The notes under the pieces: generated by a model | The model's database searches: none | What the model saw: only the letters and a program-made list of their open reading frames with translations | Told to the model about the DNA's origin: nothing | Shown: positions 24,764-33,745 of the stretch, in pieces | Numbering within the stretch: position 1 is the stretch's first letter | Layout: the number at the start of each line of letters is the position of its first letter | Origin: Falsiroseomonas sp046052145 | GTDB taxonomy: Bacteria; Pseudomonadota; Alphaproteobacteria; Acetobacterales; Acetobacteraceae | Assembly: GCA_046052145.1 (NCBI GenBank) | Contig: JBJOMW010000003.1 | Location: 124,001-188,000 of the forward strand | Direction: 5' to 3' | DNA: 64,000 bases | Made by a program: the position numbers and the translations under genes

Positions 24764-26257
24764 CTATTTGTCTCGATCTTTGAGGCTCGACAAATGAATC
24801 AGTGCGTTATCCAGATCGGATTGCCGAATTGGCTTGTTGATGAATTTAAATGAGCAAATAGAATTTGCCTCGTCTGGGAGGAAATTATATCCGGTCAAAA
24901 AAGTGAAGGGAATTCCTCGCAACCGCAGGGCGTGGGCAATGGGGAGGCTTGTTTCCCCACCAAGGTTAAAATCGAGCAACGCCATATCGATTGGGTGATG
25001 CTCGATGATCGACAACGCCTCGTCGACATTGCTGGCAGGGCCCACAGAATTGCAGCCAGCATTCTGTAGCATTTCCTCCAAGCTGAGAGCGATGAGTGCC
25101 TCGTCTTCGACGATGAGTACACGCTGGCCGTTTATGGAGCCTGCACTGGCGGTGGTTGATGCGGTTGCCTGCCGTTTTCGGGGTGGTTTATCCGTCAGTG
25201 CTGGCGGTCCCAGAATGATCTCGTGAAGGGCCCCCTCAGGACGCCAGAGGGACCTCATCTCTCCCTCGATCTGATGCCCGAGCGTCGCCGCGATCAGACG
25301 GGAGCCGAACCCTCGGCGGGACGGCGCGGTCACATTCTGGCAGCCATGCTCCGACCATTCGATCAGTACGCCGCCTCTCTTCATCTCAGACCAGCTAATC
25401 CGGATTTCGCCCGCGGGCTGAGATAGCGCCCCGTACTTGGCTGCATTGGTCGTCAATTCATGGAGTATCAACGAGACCGCCTGCACCTGTGTGGATGCGA
25501 CACCCAAATCGGGGCCATCGAGAGAGCATCGGCCGGCACCATCGAAAGCGCTGATCTCGCCCTGGATGAGTTCCCTGAGGCTTGCGCCAGACCAAGATTG
25601 ATCCGCAAGGATGGAATGAGCTCTGGCCAGGGCGGAGATGCGGTGCTCAACGGCGCTCCGGAAATCATTGATGTTGTCAGCTCGCGTCAGTCGCACAACC
25701 GACAAGACTGTCGCCAGGATGTTCTTGGACCGGTGGTCAACCTCGCGAGCCAGTAGCCTCTGTCGCTGCTCGCTTTGTCGGATCTCGTCTACCGCTCGCT
25801 TCTCTGCAGTCACGTCCATCTGGGCGCCAATAACCACCTCGGGCGATCCGTCGGCGTCGAACGTGATCAATCCTTTGGATTTGAGCCAAATCTCGCTGTT
25901 CGTCTGAGCGTGACGAGCCTGCATCTCGATGGAAAATCGCTTTTCTTTCGTTCCGGGCTCAACAATCGGGCGATTGGGAATAGGAAGGATGTGATGCGAT
26001 TCGGGAATTGTGCTGCGAGACTGCTCGAGTGTTGGGACGCCATTTTTGGGATCGAAGCCCCTGATATCAAACAGCTTGTCCGACCAGTAAGCTTCGCCAG
26101 TCTTGAAGTTTCTGAAGTAGACGCCGAGCCCCGCGACCTCCTGTGCCATTCGCAGATACTCCGCTTCAGCGCTGCGCCGCGCTGATCGTTCCTCTGTGGT
26201 CTCCGCCTCCTCCAGCTGAAGCGCCGTCAGACTGTCCTCATTGTGCGAATCGCTCAT
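24764..26257 (-). CDS. Soluble PAS-HWE histidine kinase with C-terminal receiver
   Basis: This 497-residue hybrid kinase has no membrane segment. A PAS domain occupies about residues 35-155 (VAGLGVYFRNFKTGEAYWSD, ending IGAQMDVTAEK). The HWE/HisKA_2 domain follows with His175 in EVDHRSKNILATVLSVVRLT, an ATPase with LILHELTTNAAKYGAL and the subfamily motif IEWSEHG. The receiver at about 378-490 has VEDE and the phosphoacceptor Asp429 in ALLDFNLGG. The PAS lacks the NCRFL motif of blue-light LOV domains. The coding DNA is visibly less GC-rich than the operon beside it, and the gene lies just outside the left end of the integrated element. Confidence 0.9.
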   Translation of the reverse strand: MSDSHNEDSLTALQLEEAETTEERSARRSAEAEYLRMAQEVAGLGVYFRNFKTGEAYWSDKLFDIRGFDPKNGVPTLEQSRSTIPESHHILPIPNRPIVEPGTKEKRFSIEMQARHAQTNSEIWLKSKGLITFDADGSPEVVIGAQMDVTAEKRAVDEIRQSEQRQRLLAREVDHRSKNILATVLSVVRLTRADNINDFRSAVEHRISALARAHSILADQSWSGASLRELIQGEISAFDGAGRCSLDGPDLGVASTQVQAVSLILHELTTNAAKYGALSQPAGEIRISWSEMKRGGVLIEWSEHGCQNVTAPSRRGFGSRLIAATLGHQIEGEMRSLWRPEGALHEIILGPPALTDKPPRKRQATASTTASAGSINGQRVLIVEDEALIALSLEEMLQNAGCNSVGPASNVDEALSIIEHHPIDMALLDFNLGGETSLPIAHALRLRGIPFTFLTGYNFLPDEANSICSFKFINKPIRQSDLDNALIHLSSLKDRDK

Positions 26258-26573
26258 CGGAAGGCCTCCGATTGATCTACGTTTCTCCCTATACGACCAA
26301 ATAGCCGGCGATGGCAGATTGTTTCTTCTTCTCTATGCGAAACGATACCGTCTATCTGTTCAAATTTCAGGGAAGACTGATGCGTGCGTCGAGGCCGTCA
26401 GGGTCGTGCCGCAATGTCTATGCGGCTTGGCGGCGCGTTCCATCCTGCCCCAGGCCGCGCGCTATCCGAGGAACCGGGCCCCCTCAATTTGCTGCGTGAA
26501 GCTGGAGGGTGAACTCCGGGCTCGGAGTTCCAAAATACTCAACACACCAGAGCATTGGATGTAGCAAAGCTTG
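26258..26573. other. Intergenic flank left of the integrated element
   Basis: The 316 bp hold no gene. A perfect 8-bp inverted repeat, GAACTCCG-GGCT-CGGAGTTC (26511-26530), lies 43 bp from the attachment core. Before integration it would have been about 45 bp downstream of the tRNA-Leu 3' end on the minus strand and could have been its terminator, although no T-run is visible. Confidence 0.4.
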
Positions 26574-26588
26574 ATGGTGCCCCCGGGG
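26574..26588. repeat. attL core
   Basis: ATGGTGCCCCCGGGG is identical to the copy at the tRNA-Leu 3' end. Here it is part of a near-perfect palindrome, GGTGCCCCC followed by GGGGGGCACC. The left neighbouring bases are chromosomal, the right ones belong to the element. Confidence 0.85.
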
Positions 26589-26694
26589 GGCACCAACGCA
26601 TCGTCTGCATCAATCTACGGCGGTCTAGAACGTACTGGTTATAAATGTTTTGTGCGGCGATCTGTGTCTACGTCTGTCCACCTTGATCCACCTT

Positions 26695-26729
26695 TACCCC
26701 CAAAACAGGTGGGGGTAAGGCTGGGGGTA
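26695..26729. promoter_or_regulatory. Cluster of putative integrase arm sites at the left end
   Basis: TGGGGGTA occurs at 26710-26717 and 26722-26729, 12 bp apart, and once inverted at 26695-26702. The inverted pair could also form a stem (TTACCCCC/GGGGGTAA). The cluster ends 13 bp before the integrase start, so binding there could also repress the gene. The same octamer pair with the same 12-bp step occurs at the right end. Confidence 0.6.
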
Positions 26730-26742
26730 GTCTTTTGGGACG

Positions 26743-28158
26743 GTGGCTGTGGGTAAGCTCTCTGCGCTTGAGGTGAAAAACCTCCGTCATGACCCTGCTA
26801 AGGGTAAGCGGCCGGTGCGGTTTGGAGATGGTGACGGCCTTTATCTGCAAGTTGCGCCGGGAACCGAGCGTGACGGGGAGAAGCGCGAAACAAAGTCCTG
26901 GCTTTTCCGCTACACGCTGCACGGGAAGTCACGAGAGATGGGTCTCGGGACAGTAGGGGAGCCTCCAGCCGGTGTGCCGCTGGCCGATGCTCGCAAGCGT
27001 GCCAAGGCCGCCCGAGCCCTACTCGACGAGGGCCGCGATCCTATTGAGGAACGGAAGCGTAGCGCCCGCGAGCGTCAGGTGATGCGCAAGGCCGAGGCGG
27101 AAGCTGAGAAGCGTACCTTTCGTACTGTTGCCGCTCTCTGCATCGCTGCGGAGAAGCCGGGTTGGAAGAATGAGCGCACCGCTCAGCAGTGGGAGAGTTC
27201 GCTCAAGGCGCACGTCTACCCGGTGATAGGTGACGTGCCGGTGGCTGACGTGGATCGCGCGATGGTTATGGAGGCTGTCAGCGGCGTATGGACGTCCAAG
27301 CCTGCCATCGGTCGGAAGGTGCTGCATCGCGTCGCCACGGTGCTGCGCTACGCGGCGGCGCACGGTTGGCGAGCGAACGATAACCCGGCGGATGGCAAGA
27401 TGCTGCGACACGCAGGTCTTCCGCCTCAGAGCGGAAGCACGCCGCACCCGTCCCTGCCGTGGACAAGGGTGTCCGCATTTCTCAAAGCCCTCGACGCGAT
27501 GCCCGGCGTTGCGCCGCTCGCGCTGCGCCTGACTATTCTAACCGCGTTGCGGTCCGGTGAAGCGCGAACTGCCCGTTGGTCTTGGCTGTCATTCGATGGC
27601 GCTCCCACACTTACGGTGCCTGGCCGGACGATGAAGGGGAAGCAGTCGCAAACTGTGCTGCCGCACCGCGTTCCCCTAGCACCCGCTGCCATCGAAACTC
27701 TGGCGCGCGCCTACTCATTAGCGACTGGCGTACCCGTGACGGCCACTGAACTGCCGCGACTTGTGCCGCTGATGCGTGACGCGCCCGTCTTTCCGAGTGC
27801 CAAGCGCAACACTCCATTGAGCGATATGGCACTGAGTGCCGTCGTGCGCCGCATGAACGCTGACCAGCCCGGCGGCGAACCGCCACCTTGGCGTGACCCA
27901 GACGGTCGGCCGACAGTTCCTCATGGCTTCCGTGCGACCTTCTCCACCTGGGTTGATGATACCCGCCCGCATGAGCACGAGGCTCGGGAGAAGGCGCTCG
28001 CCCATCAGATCGAGAACAAGGCATCAGCCGTTTACCGTCGCAGCGATCTGTTCGACCGGCGGATCACGCTCATGGCTGAGTGGGCCAGTCACTGCACTAC
28101 TCACGCACAGGCTCCTGCCCGCGTCGCCACCGTACGCATTGGCGGAGGTGGACAGTGA
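26743..28158 (+). CDS. P4-type tyrosine-recombinase integrase
   Basis: The 471-residue integrase starts at GTG. It has the N-terminal DUF4102-type arm-binding domain (KLSALEVKNLRHDP..GKRPVRFGDGDGLYLQV), a central SAM-like core-binding region (about 120-220) and a catalytic domain with Arg270 (TALRSGEAR), His394 and Arg397 (VPHGFRATF), His421 (LAHQIEN) and nucleophile Tyr431 (SAVYRRSDL). All catalytic residues are present, so it should be active. It will recombine the 15-bp core in tRNA-Leu. It sits at the element end away from the intact tRNA, and the next gene overlaps its stop by GTGA. Confidence 0.95.
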   Translation: MAVGKLSALEVKNLRHDPAKGKRPVRFGDGDGLYLQVAPGTERDGEKRETKSWLFRYTLHGKSREMGLGTVGEPPAGVPLADARKRAKAARALLDEGRDPIEERKRSARERQVMRKAEAEAEKRTFRTVAALCIAAEKPGWKNERTAQQWESSLKAHVYPVIGDVPVADVDRAMVMEAVSGVWTSKPAIGRKVLHRVATVLRYAAAHGWRANDNPADGKMLRHAGLPPQSGSTPHPSLPWTRVSAFLKALDAMPGVAPLALRLTILTALRSGEARTARWSWLSFDGAPTLTVPGRTMKGKQSQTVLPHRVPLAPAAIETLARAYSLATGVPVTATELPRLVPLMRDAPVFPSAKRNTPLSDMALSAVVRRMNADQPGGEPPPWRDPDGRPTVPHGFRATFSTWVDDTRPHEHEAREKALAHQIENKASAVYRRSDLFDRRITLMAEWASHCTTHAQAPARVATVRIGGGGQ

Positions 28159-28793
28159 AGAAGGCCGTCACGAACCGCCCAGCAGTCGACATCAAGGAAT
28201 GGTCCGACGAAATGCTGCTGCCAATCGTACGGGCTTGGGAAGAGTTGAGCGGCACGTGCAGCCTGGACGACGCAGCAAGGTTCTTCCCACTCATTGCACG
28301 CGCAATGATGTCTGAATTGGTCGGGGAAAAGCGGTCGCGACAGGAATGGGAGCGCGCCGACATCGCAGTGCGGCGCTGGGAACGGCAGAAGGTACGACAA
28401 GAGTCTCAGTTAGAAGGGTCTCCGCGTACGCCTGGACGGCCAAAGGGCGCCACGAAGAACGTCGACGAACTGGTACCACACTTCCTGACGTTACGGCGCT
28501 TCATGCGGGCAAAGGCGCTGCTAGCGGGCGAGAAGCCGATGTCTGATACGCAAATCGCACAGGCAATAGCTGAGGACGCTATCGGCAGCACGCTTGGAAA
28601 GCCCGAACCCTACTCAGGCGGCACCTTTGTGGATGATGACGGCTCTGTTGTCGACATAGAGGTCATGGACAGCCCACCAGCCGGATACTACGGCGCCAGC
28701 ACGGACGGGCTGACGCGCCGGATCCTGGCCAAGACTCAGAGCAGCCGCCAACCACCAGCGAAGGGTGCGAAGAAAACTCCAGGAAAAACCTGA
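28155..28793 (+). CDS. Unknown protein coupled to the integrase gene
   Basis: I do not recognise this 212-residue soluble protein. The GTG start overlaps the integrase stop and has a strong GGAGGTGG ribosome site. The N-terminal part is acidic and helical (IKEWSDEMLLPIVRAWEELSG). The centre is charged, with a basic RTPGRPKGATKN stretch that could contact DNA. A segment MSDTQIAQAIAEDAIG near residue 140 could be one helical hairpin. The C-terminus is Lys/Pro rich. Position suggests a recombination or regulation accessory. A hairpin overlapping the stop may end the transcript. Confidence 0.75.
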   Translation: MKKAVTNRPAVDIKEWSDEMLLPIVRAWEELSGTCSLDDAARFFPLIARAMMSELVGEKRSRQEWERADIAVRRWERQKVRQESQLEGSPRTPGRPKGATKNVDELVPHFLTLRRFMRAKALLAGEKPMSDTQIAQAIAEDAIGSTLGKPEPYSGGTFVDDDGSVVDIEVMDSPPAGYYGASTDGLTRRILAKTQSSRQPPAKGAKKTPGKT

Positions 28794-28806
28794 AACCGGG
28801 AGTTTT
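28773..28806 (+). terminator. Hairpin with T-run after the integrase unit
   Basis: AAAACTCC (28773-28780) pairs with GGAGTTTT (28799-28806), with an inner CAGG/CCTG pair. The distal arm ends in five Ts followed by CGG. It overlaps the last codons of the unknown gene and precedes the HTH gene start by 17 bp. Confidence 0.4.
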
Positions 28807-28822
28807 TCGGACAACACGCTGA

Positions 28823-29179
28823 GTGAAGACGGTCGTAGTTGATGAGCCACCCTGCAAGACTGAGGTGGCCTTGACGACCTTCCGTAACGCTCTGCTTTCC
28901 AGCGCGACAAACATACAGCATGGGCCACGCGGCGCGCCGCGTCGTGAAGCCATCGATGCCAATCGTGCGCAAGCGCGTGCGCTGGCAACCGATCCACTCC
29001 TGACGGCCCGCGAATCTGCGGCTGAGACTGGCCGTGCCATTTCAACATTTTGGCGCGATGTGAAGCGGGGCCTCATACCTCTGCCTTATTACGTTACCCC
29101 GCGTTCTCCCCGCTGGCGCCGTTCGGAATTGCGTGCCGCCGTCGAGGCTGCTCCCCGCTCGCCGGGGGGCATGCGATGA
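28823..29179 (+). CDS. Small helix-turn-helix protein (AlpA/excisionase-like)
   Basis: This 118-residue protein carries a MerR/AlpA-type winged helix near its C-terminus. LLTARESAAETGRAISTFWRDV is followed by a wing (GLIPLPYYVTPRSPRWRRSELRAAVEA), and the pattern 'S-x-x-T-x-W-R-x-V...P...RW' is that of AlpA regulators, which usually control excision or integrase expression. The GTG start at 28823 has only a weak ribosome site, and an ATG is lacking. It overlaps the primase-like gene by ATGA. The first 50 residues are of unknown function. Confidence 0.65.
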   Translation: MKTVVVDEPPCKTEVALTTFRNALLSSATNIQHGPRGAPRREAIDANRAQARALATDPLLTARESAAETGRAISTFWRDVKRGLIPLPYYVTPRSPRWRRSELRAAVEAAPRSPGGMR

Positions 29180-30102
29180 GCGGAACAACCTACTGCGACC
29201 CGTTGCGTCTGGCCGACAACGGCTGGCACCTCTTTCCGCTGCGGGCTGGGACCAAAGCGCCGGGCATTGTCGGCTGGAACCGGCTCGCTCTTGCTCCGGC
29301 TGGGATGGATCAGGTCGAGCGTTGGATGTGCGCTTTCCCCAACGCGGGGTGGGGCATCGCATGCGGCTTCTGCTGCATCGCCATCGACAACGACAGCGAC
29401 ACGGCCCCCGCGAGCGCACTCTTTGAAGCGGTCAGGCTCGACACGATAGGCGCGACGATCGCGGTCCGCGTCGGTAAGCCCGGCCGCTCGGTTACCCTCT
29501 ACAGGCCAACCGACTTGATCCGGTACACCGCCTTGCCGTTGGTTGGCGGCGAGATTTATGGGCTGAACGCTGACCTCCTGACCGGTCGTCAGGTGGTCGC
29601 TTACGGCGCGCACCCGAAGGCGCCGAGCGGTCGCTACGTCTGGCCTCTGGAGGACCTGCACGACCTCCGGCCCTGCGATCTTCCGCCCGTCTCGGCCGAT
29701 GGCATCGCGCGCTTCGTCGCGGCAGTTGGCATTGCTTTCGTCTCGGCGGGGCTCGCTCGCCCCGAAGCGATGCGTGACGGCAGGCCCGGCGCGCTCGACC
29801 CGGACGCGGCACGCGCGATGTGGCGAGCCGGTAGGAACGGCGCTGCGGCTGCCCTGCAAGAGGCGAAGCGTCTTCTGGAAGCCGCTGCTGCTGCCCAGCG
29901 CGCAGGCACACCAATTGCCCGGCACCCACTCGCTCTCGCGGTAGCCGTCGGGACGGTCAGGGCAGGCTGCACGCCGGATCAGATCGCGGACACGCTCGGC
30001 GAAGCATGGGACGCACTGTTGGAGCCAGCGGAGCGACGCACCCGGAAGGACGAACTGTTCCAACTGGGGCAATGGGCGACGAAGAAGGAGCGCGCAGCGT
30101 GA
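29176..30102 (+). CDS. Primase-polymerase (Prim-Pol) domain protein
   Basis: The 308-residue protein starts like mobile-element bifunctional primase/polymerases: ALRLADNGWHLFPL-type segment, GTKAPGIVGWNRLA, then NAGWGIACGFCCIAIDND with the metal-binding Asp-x-Asp near residues 71-73. The family histidine of the third motif is not obvious (RSVTLYRP), so catalysis could be altered. The C-terminal half is helical (primase-C-terminal-like, PIARHPLALAVAVGTVRAG). It overlaps the ATPase gene by GTGA. The pair forms a replication module of the element, possibly initiating at the repeat cluster beyond the ATPase gene. Confidence 0.75.
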   Translation: MSGTTYCDPLRLADNGWHLFPLRAGTKAPGIVGWNRLALAPAGMDQVERWMCAFPNAGWGIACGFCCIAIDNDSDTAPASALFEAVRLDTIGATIAVRVGKPGRSVTLYRPTDLIRYTALPLVGGEIYGLNADLLTGRQVVAYGAHPKAPSGRYVWPLEDLHDLRPCDLPPVSADGIARFVAAVGIAFVSAGLARPEAMRDGRPGALDPDAARAMWRAGRNGAAAALQEAKRLLEAAAAAQRAGTPIARHPLALAVAVGTVRAGCTPDQIADTLGEAWDALLEPAERRTRKDELFQLGQWATKKERAA

Positions 30103-31820
30103 GCGCCATCTTTGATCCGGGCGTAGAGGCAATTCTCGCCCGTCTGGCGGCGACCCCGTTGGACGAATATCGCGACCGACGGGAAGACGAGGCCGATGTA
30201 ATCGGCTGGCAGGTCGAGCGGCTCGACGCTGCGGTGGCAGAACGGCGTGCGGCACGGATCACCGCAAACGCAGTGCAGAACGGCAAGGCTGCCCCACAGC
30301 GCGACCATGACGGTGGTGACGCTGATGCCGCTGAACGGCATTCGCAGCGCGACGAGATCGTCGAAGCCGTGCTCGCGACGGGCGCTCTGTTCTGGCGGGA
30401 CGGCACAGAGGATGCGTTCTGCACACTCCCGATTGGTGGCCGCACCATGCGCTTCCGCGTCCGGAGCGATGGCTTTAAGCGCATCGTGCGGTACCTCTAT
30501 GGCGTACAGAACATGGTGGCCGTACGCGGCGGTACTGGCGCGCTTCGTCCGAGCGCTGCAAGCGATAACGCCCTACGCGAAGCCGTCGGCGCGCTCGATG
30601 CGATGGCGCTGATGGGTGAGCGGCGCGCACACGCCCGGCCTCGTACGTGCTTTGGTCGCCCTGGTGAAATCTGGCTCGATCTTGCTGATGAGTCTTGGCG
30701 CGCAGTGCGAGTTACGCGCGACGGCTGGACTGTGGTGGACGGTGCCGACGTGCCACTCATCCGTCCCAGCGGCCTTCTCGCCCTGCCGACGCCAGAGGAA
30801 GGCGGTACGCTCGACCTGCTCCACCAGTTCTTCGGTCGGGGCGGTGAAGACGCGTTCATACTCAGCACCGCATGGCTGGTCGCCGCCCTTTATCCGCGTG
30901 GGCCGTATCCTGTGCTCGCACTCGATGGCGAACAAGGAAGCGGTAAGACAACCTTCTCCCGCATGCTGCGCGCCCTCGTTGACCCGAACGTGGCGGACCT
31001 TGCACCGCTGCCGCGAGACGAGCGGGACGCGGTGATCGCATGCTCGAATGGCGCTGTGCTCGGCCTGGACAATCTCTCGAATATCTCCCCAGACATGGCG
31101 GACGTGCTGTGCCGGATTGCGACAGGCTCAGGCTTCCGGGCCCGGCGCCTCTACTCGGACGCCGACGAATACATTGTTCGGGTCTGCAACCCGGTTCTCC
31201 TGAACGGCATCCCCGCACTACTAGCTCGTGGCGATCTGGCGGATCGGGCGCTCGCCATCACCCTGCCGAAGATGCCCGACGCCAAGCGGGCCCCTGAAGC
31301 AGCGCTCTGGCGGGAGTTCGAGGCCGCCCGGCCGAAGCTTCTCGGATTGCTACTAACTGCCCTGTCCCAGGCGCTGCGGGACATGGACACGATCCAGCTT
31401 GGCACCCTGCCCCGTATGGCGGACTTTGCTCGTCTCGCGTGCGCTGCCGCACCGGCCTTCGGCTGGAAGGCGGAGGATATACTCGGCGCGCTGGACCGGA
31501 ATCGGGCAGCGGCGGTGCAGGCCGTCATTGATGGCGATCCGGTCGCAAGCGCTGTGGCTTCGCTAGTGCAACAGAGAGCGGAGCAGCGCCCACCGCCCGG
31601 CCCTTATGAAGGCACCGCTAGCGACTTGCTGGTCGCCCTGACCGAGCACATCCCAGAGGATCGCCGTCGGGAACGGGATTGGCCGAAAGACCCGACCCGG
31701 CTGTCGCAAGCACTCCGCCGCTGCGCTCCCGCCCTGCGCCGGGCAGGAATTGAGGTCGAGCAGCGGCGCGAATCAAACGCGCGAAAGGTCAGGATCTCGG
31801 GTGTGACAATTAGGGGCTAG
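30099..31820 (+). CDS. P-loop ATPase/helicase-like replication protein
   Basis: The 573-residue protein starts at GTG with GGAG upstream. A central P-loop domain has Walker A GEQGSGKTT at residues 277-285, a likely Walker B/sensor region (VLGLDNLSNI) and a conserved segment LLNGIPALLARGDLADRALAI. These features occur in helicase-like ATPases that follow Prim-Pol genes in integrative elements. The N-terminal 270 residues include a charged helical region and a beta-rich domain (FRVRSDGFKRIVRYLYGVQN). The C-terminus could be a DNA-binding winged helix (DPTRLSQALRRCAPALRRAGI). It probably unwinds element DNA together with the Prim-Pol protein. Confidence 0.75.
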   Translation: MSAIFDPGVEAILARLAATPLDEYRDRREDEADVIGWQVERLDAAVAERRAARITANAVQNGKAAPQRDHDGGDADAAERHSQRDEIVEAVLATGALFWRDGTEDAFCTLPIGGRTMRFRVRSDGFKRIVRYLYGVQNMVAVRGGTGALRPSAASDNALREAVGALDAMALMGERRAHARPRTCFGRPGEIWLDLADESWRAVRVTRDGWTVVDGADVPLIRPSGLLALPTPEEGGTLDLLHQFFGRGGEDAFILSTAWLVAALYPRGPYPVLALDGEQGSGKTTFSRMLRALVDPNVADLAPLPRDERDAVIACSNGAVLGLDNLSNISPDMADVLCRIATGSGFRARRLYSDADEYIVRVCNPVLLNGIPALLARGDLADRALAITLPKMPDAKRAPEAALWREFEAARPKLLGLLLTALSQALRDMDTIQLGTLPRMADFARLACAAAPAFGWKAEDILGALDRNRAAAVQAVIDGDPVASAVASLVQQRAEQRPPPGPYEGTASDLLVALTEHIPEDRRRERDWPKDPTRLSQALRRCAPALRRAGIEVEQRRESNARKVRISGVTIRG

Positions 31821-31887
31821 CGTCATGACCGTCACGAGCGTCATGCGGACACCCCGCCACATGACGCCGATGACGCTGATGACGCTC
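31821..31887. repeat. Iteron-like ATGACG repeats beyond the replication genes
   Basis: Three tandem 9-bp units, CATGACGCC, GATGACGCT and GATGACGCT (31860-31886), are preceded by inverted copies (GAGCGTCAT at 31836-31844 and CGTCATGAC at 31821-31829). Between them is a GCGG-ACACC-CCGC stem. Such a cluster just after primase and helicase genes is a candidate replication origin. Confidence 0.5.
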
Positions 31888-32320
31888 GGTTCATATTGCA
31901 TCACCGCAGGGACGCGTGGGGATGGCGCTGTAACCAGCGCCGCCCTCCTACTCAGGCTGGCTGGCATTGGCTCGGGCGCGATGCTTGAATCAGCCTGCTA
32001 ACGCCACCCGCCCTCATCGCTTAGGCGCGCCGCCGAAGCAGTAGAACATCAAACGCACCATCGGCTGGCTAAGCCGCAACCATATCTGCCCCGCGATTTC
32101 GAGCGGTATCGCCAGATGGCCGCCGCCTTCGTCCGCATGGCCATGATACGCAGTATGCTTCGACGGCTGGCCGCAAAGCACTCAGTGTCGATCTGAACTT
32201 CTCAGATAGGTCTCGGAGCGTCAAAGACACTCGCGCGCAGTGATCACCCCGTCCAATCGACAGCCCATCGAATATTTTCCGAATAAATCCAATATTATTC
32301 AAATAATAATAATCAACAGT
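31888..32320. other. Stretch without a convincing gene, AT-rich to the right
   Basis: No coding frame here has a good start and ribosome site; a 77-codon minus frame (32069-32302) starts only at TTG with no site. The last 80 bp are markedly AT-rich (AATATTATTCAAATAATAAT). This could be a promoter or origin unwinding region. Confidence 0.35.
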
Positions 32321-32503
32321 CTAATATCTACCATGCGGAGAATCGATCTGACATCCAAAACCAAACGTGAGTATAAGAAATAATCCGCACAAAAACATAG
32401 CTCCAATAAATCCTCTATTCTGCTCTTTCTTCTCCTGCATCTCTTTTTCGAGCGCCCATTTCTCTCTTTCGAGGCGTTGAATTTTCTGGTCGTGCGTTTC
32501 CAC
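32321..32503 (-). CDS. Small coiled-coil single-pass membrane protein
   Basis: This 60-residue protein starts at GTG with AGAGGAAACGCA upstream, an excellent ribosome site. The N-terminal half is a strongly charged coiled coil (QKIQRLEREKWALEKEMQEK). Residues about 33-51 form one membrane helix (GAMFLCGLFLILTFGFG). The C-terminus is short. It is AT-rich like nearby element DNA. The function is unknown; small proteins of this plan can be phage-type membrane regulators. Confidence 0.6.
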   Translation of the reverse strand: METHDQKIQRLEREKWALEKEMQEKKEQNRGFIGAMFLCGLFLILTFGFGCQIDSPHGRY

Positions 32504-32833
32504 TGCGTTTCCTCTTTGTGTTTTATGGCCGGATCGGACAGATTGTATTTCTAAAGTAGCATGGCAGGACTTCCGTGTGGATCGTCATCCCAGACTGGAA
32601 CGACGATGCGCCCCGCCGTAGTAATAGAGCCGGTCGGCCAGCAAACAGAGGGCGGGCCGGACATCGGGGCAGACAGGAGACCGCCAGGAGGCCGAGCGCT
32701 TCTGTATCCGCAGATCGATAGCTCCAACGATTCCGAAGTCTTATCCACACGCAAGGACTCTGGGCAGCCCCCCCCTGTAAGCTCAAGGAACAGCCGCTAA
32801 AAAAGTAGGCTAAATCAGAGGAGGTTAGGGCTG
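32504..32833. other. Stretch without a supported gene
   Basis: Frames are open in several directions here, but none has a ribosome site and family-like sequence. The right end contains the GAGGAGG ribosome site of the next plus-strand gene. Confidence 0.35.
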
Positions 32834-33196
32834 GTGTCGAAGCGCGATCAAAGTGCGCCATCGATGCGTTGGATGCTAATTGCCATCGCAGGCGCAGGCG
32901 GGCTCGGCGCCTTGATCGGCGTGATAGGCATAGCTCCGCTTCTGCAAATGAACGTTGGTAGGTTTGAGGCTCGGCAGCACCCCCAGTACGCGAGCCAAGC
33001 TGATTGCTGGGTTTTCGTTGACGGCCAACGCATTCCACTTGGCCCTTTTCATCCGTCGGACGATGTCATTTATGCGGGCTCGCACTTCCACGAAGTCGCC
33101 GCCATGTTGGCTGCACCGCAGGTGTCGCGGACGCCATACTGGATCTCGCGGCTAAGGCAGGGGTGCCAGTCAGCACTGCGGTCGACCCCACGCTGA
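32834..33196 (+). CDS. Small membrane-anchored hypothetical protein
   Basis: The 120-residue protein starts at GTG preceded by GAGGAGG at good spacing. Residues 11-37 form a membrane anchor or uncleaved signal (MRWMLIAIAGAGGLGALIGVIGIAPLLQM). The rest is a small soluble domain with a patterned core (CWVFVDGQRIPLGPFHPSDD). It is one of the few plus-strand genes in the right half of the element. I do not recognise the family. Confidence 0.5.
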   Translation: MSKRDQSAPSMRWMLIAIAGAGGLGALIGVIGIAPLLQMNVGRFEARQHPQYASQADCWVFVDGQRIPLGPFHPSDDVIYAGSHFHEVAAMLAAPQVSRTPYWISRLRQGCQSALRSTPR

Positions 33197-33745
33197 AATC
33201 TGTTTCTCCAAACCAACCGGAGCGCCCGCCCCCAATTCGACCCAGTGGGGTCCCAGGCGCAAACTTAGTTATGCGCCGATATCCAAGCTCATAAAGATCG
33301 ATGAAGTCATCACTGGCATCCAGCGCCGCCAACGCCTTGCGGGCCTGCCGCTCCAGGCTCGCCCAGCACATCCAGCACCCCGCGACGAAAGAACGGCCTT
33401 GTCGCAGCGCTCACGCTCCACGCCCCTAGGTGTGAGACAGTGAGCCTGACGCCGGAAGCCGCCATTTTGGTTGATGGATGAAGTGGCCCTGGATCAGTGA
33501 CCCGACGCTCAAGCAGTCGTCACAGACCGGACAACGAGCGTAGGCTATAGATGAAACAGTCTCTCTACTCAGCTTTCTAGGGGCAGCATGCTTTGCACTG
33601 GTCGCCCCGATCACATCACAGGCGTCGGGCGATAAGACGCACCGGAAGGTGCACAGACCTGCCGTCAGTCAGATGCATCTCTCTGGTACTACGGCGCTGG
33701 CGACGACATAGTTATCGCTATATTTCATTTTTTATTTCTTCAATG
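33197..33745. other. Stretch with only weak coding frames
   Basis: Two minus-strand frames, at 33066-33371 (101 codons, LERQARKALAALDASDDFIDLYELG) and 33426-33614 (62 codons, containing CPVCDDC), have plausible amino-acid patterns but no clear ribosome sites. The first also overlaps the preceding gene antisense. They may be remnants; I do not call them genes. Confidence 0.3.

Noticed and set aside
32523..33038. A 171-codon minus-strand frame in the element
   Set aside because: Arg/Ser-rich composition, no ribosome site and antisense overlap with the better-supported membrane-anchored gene.
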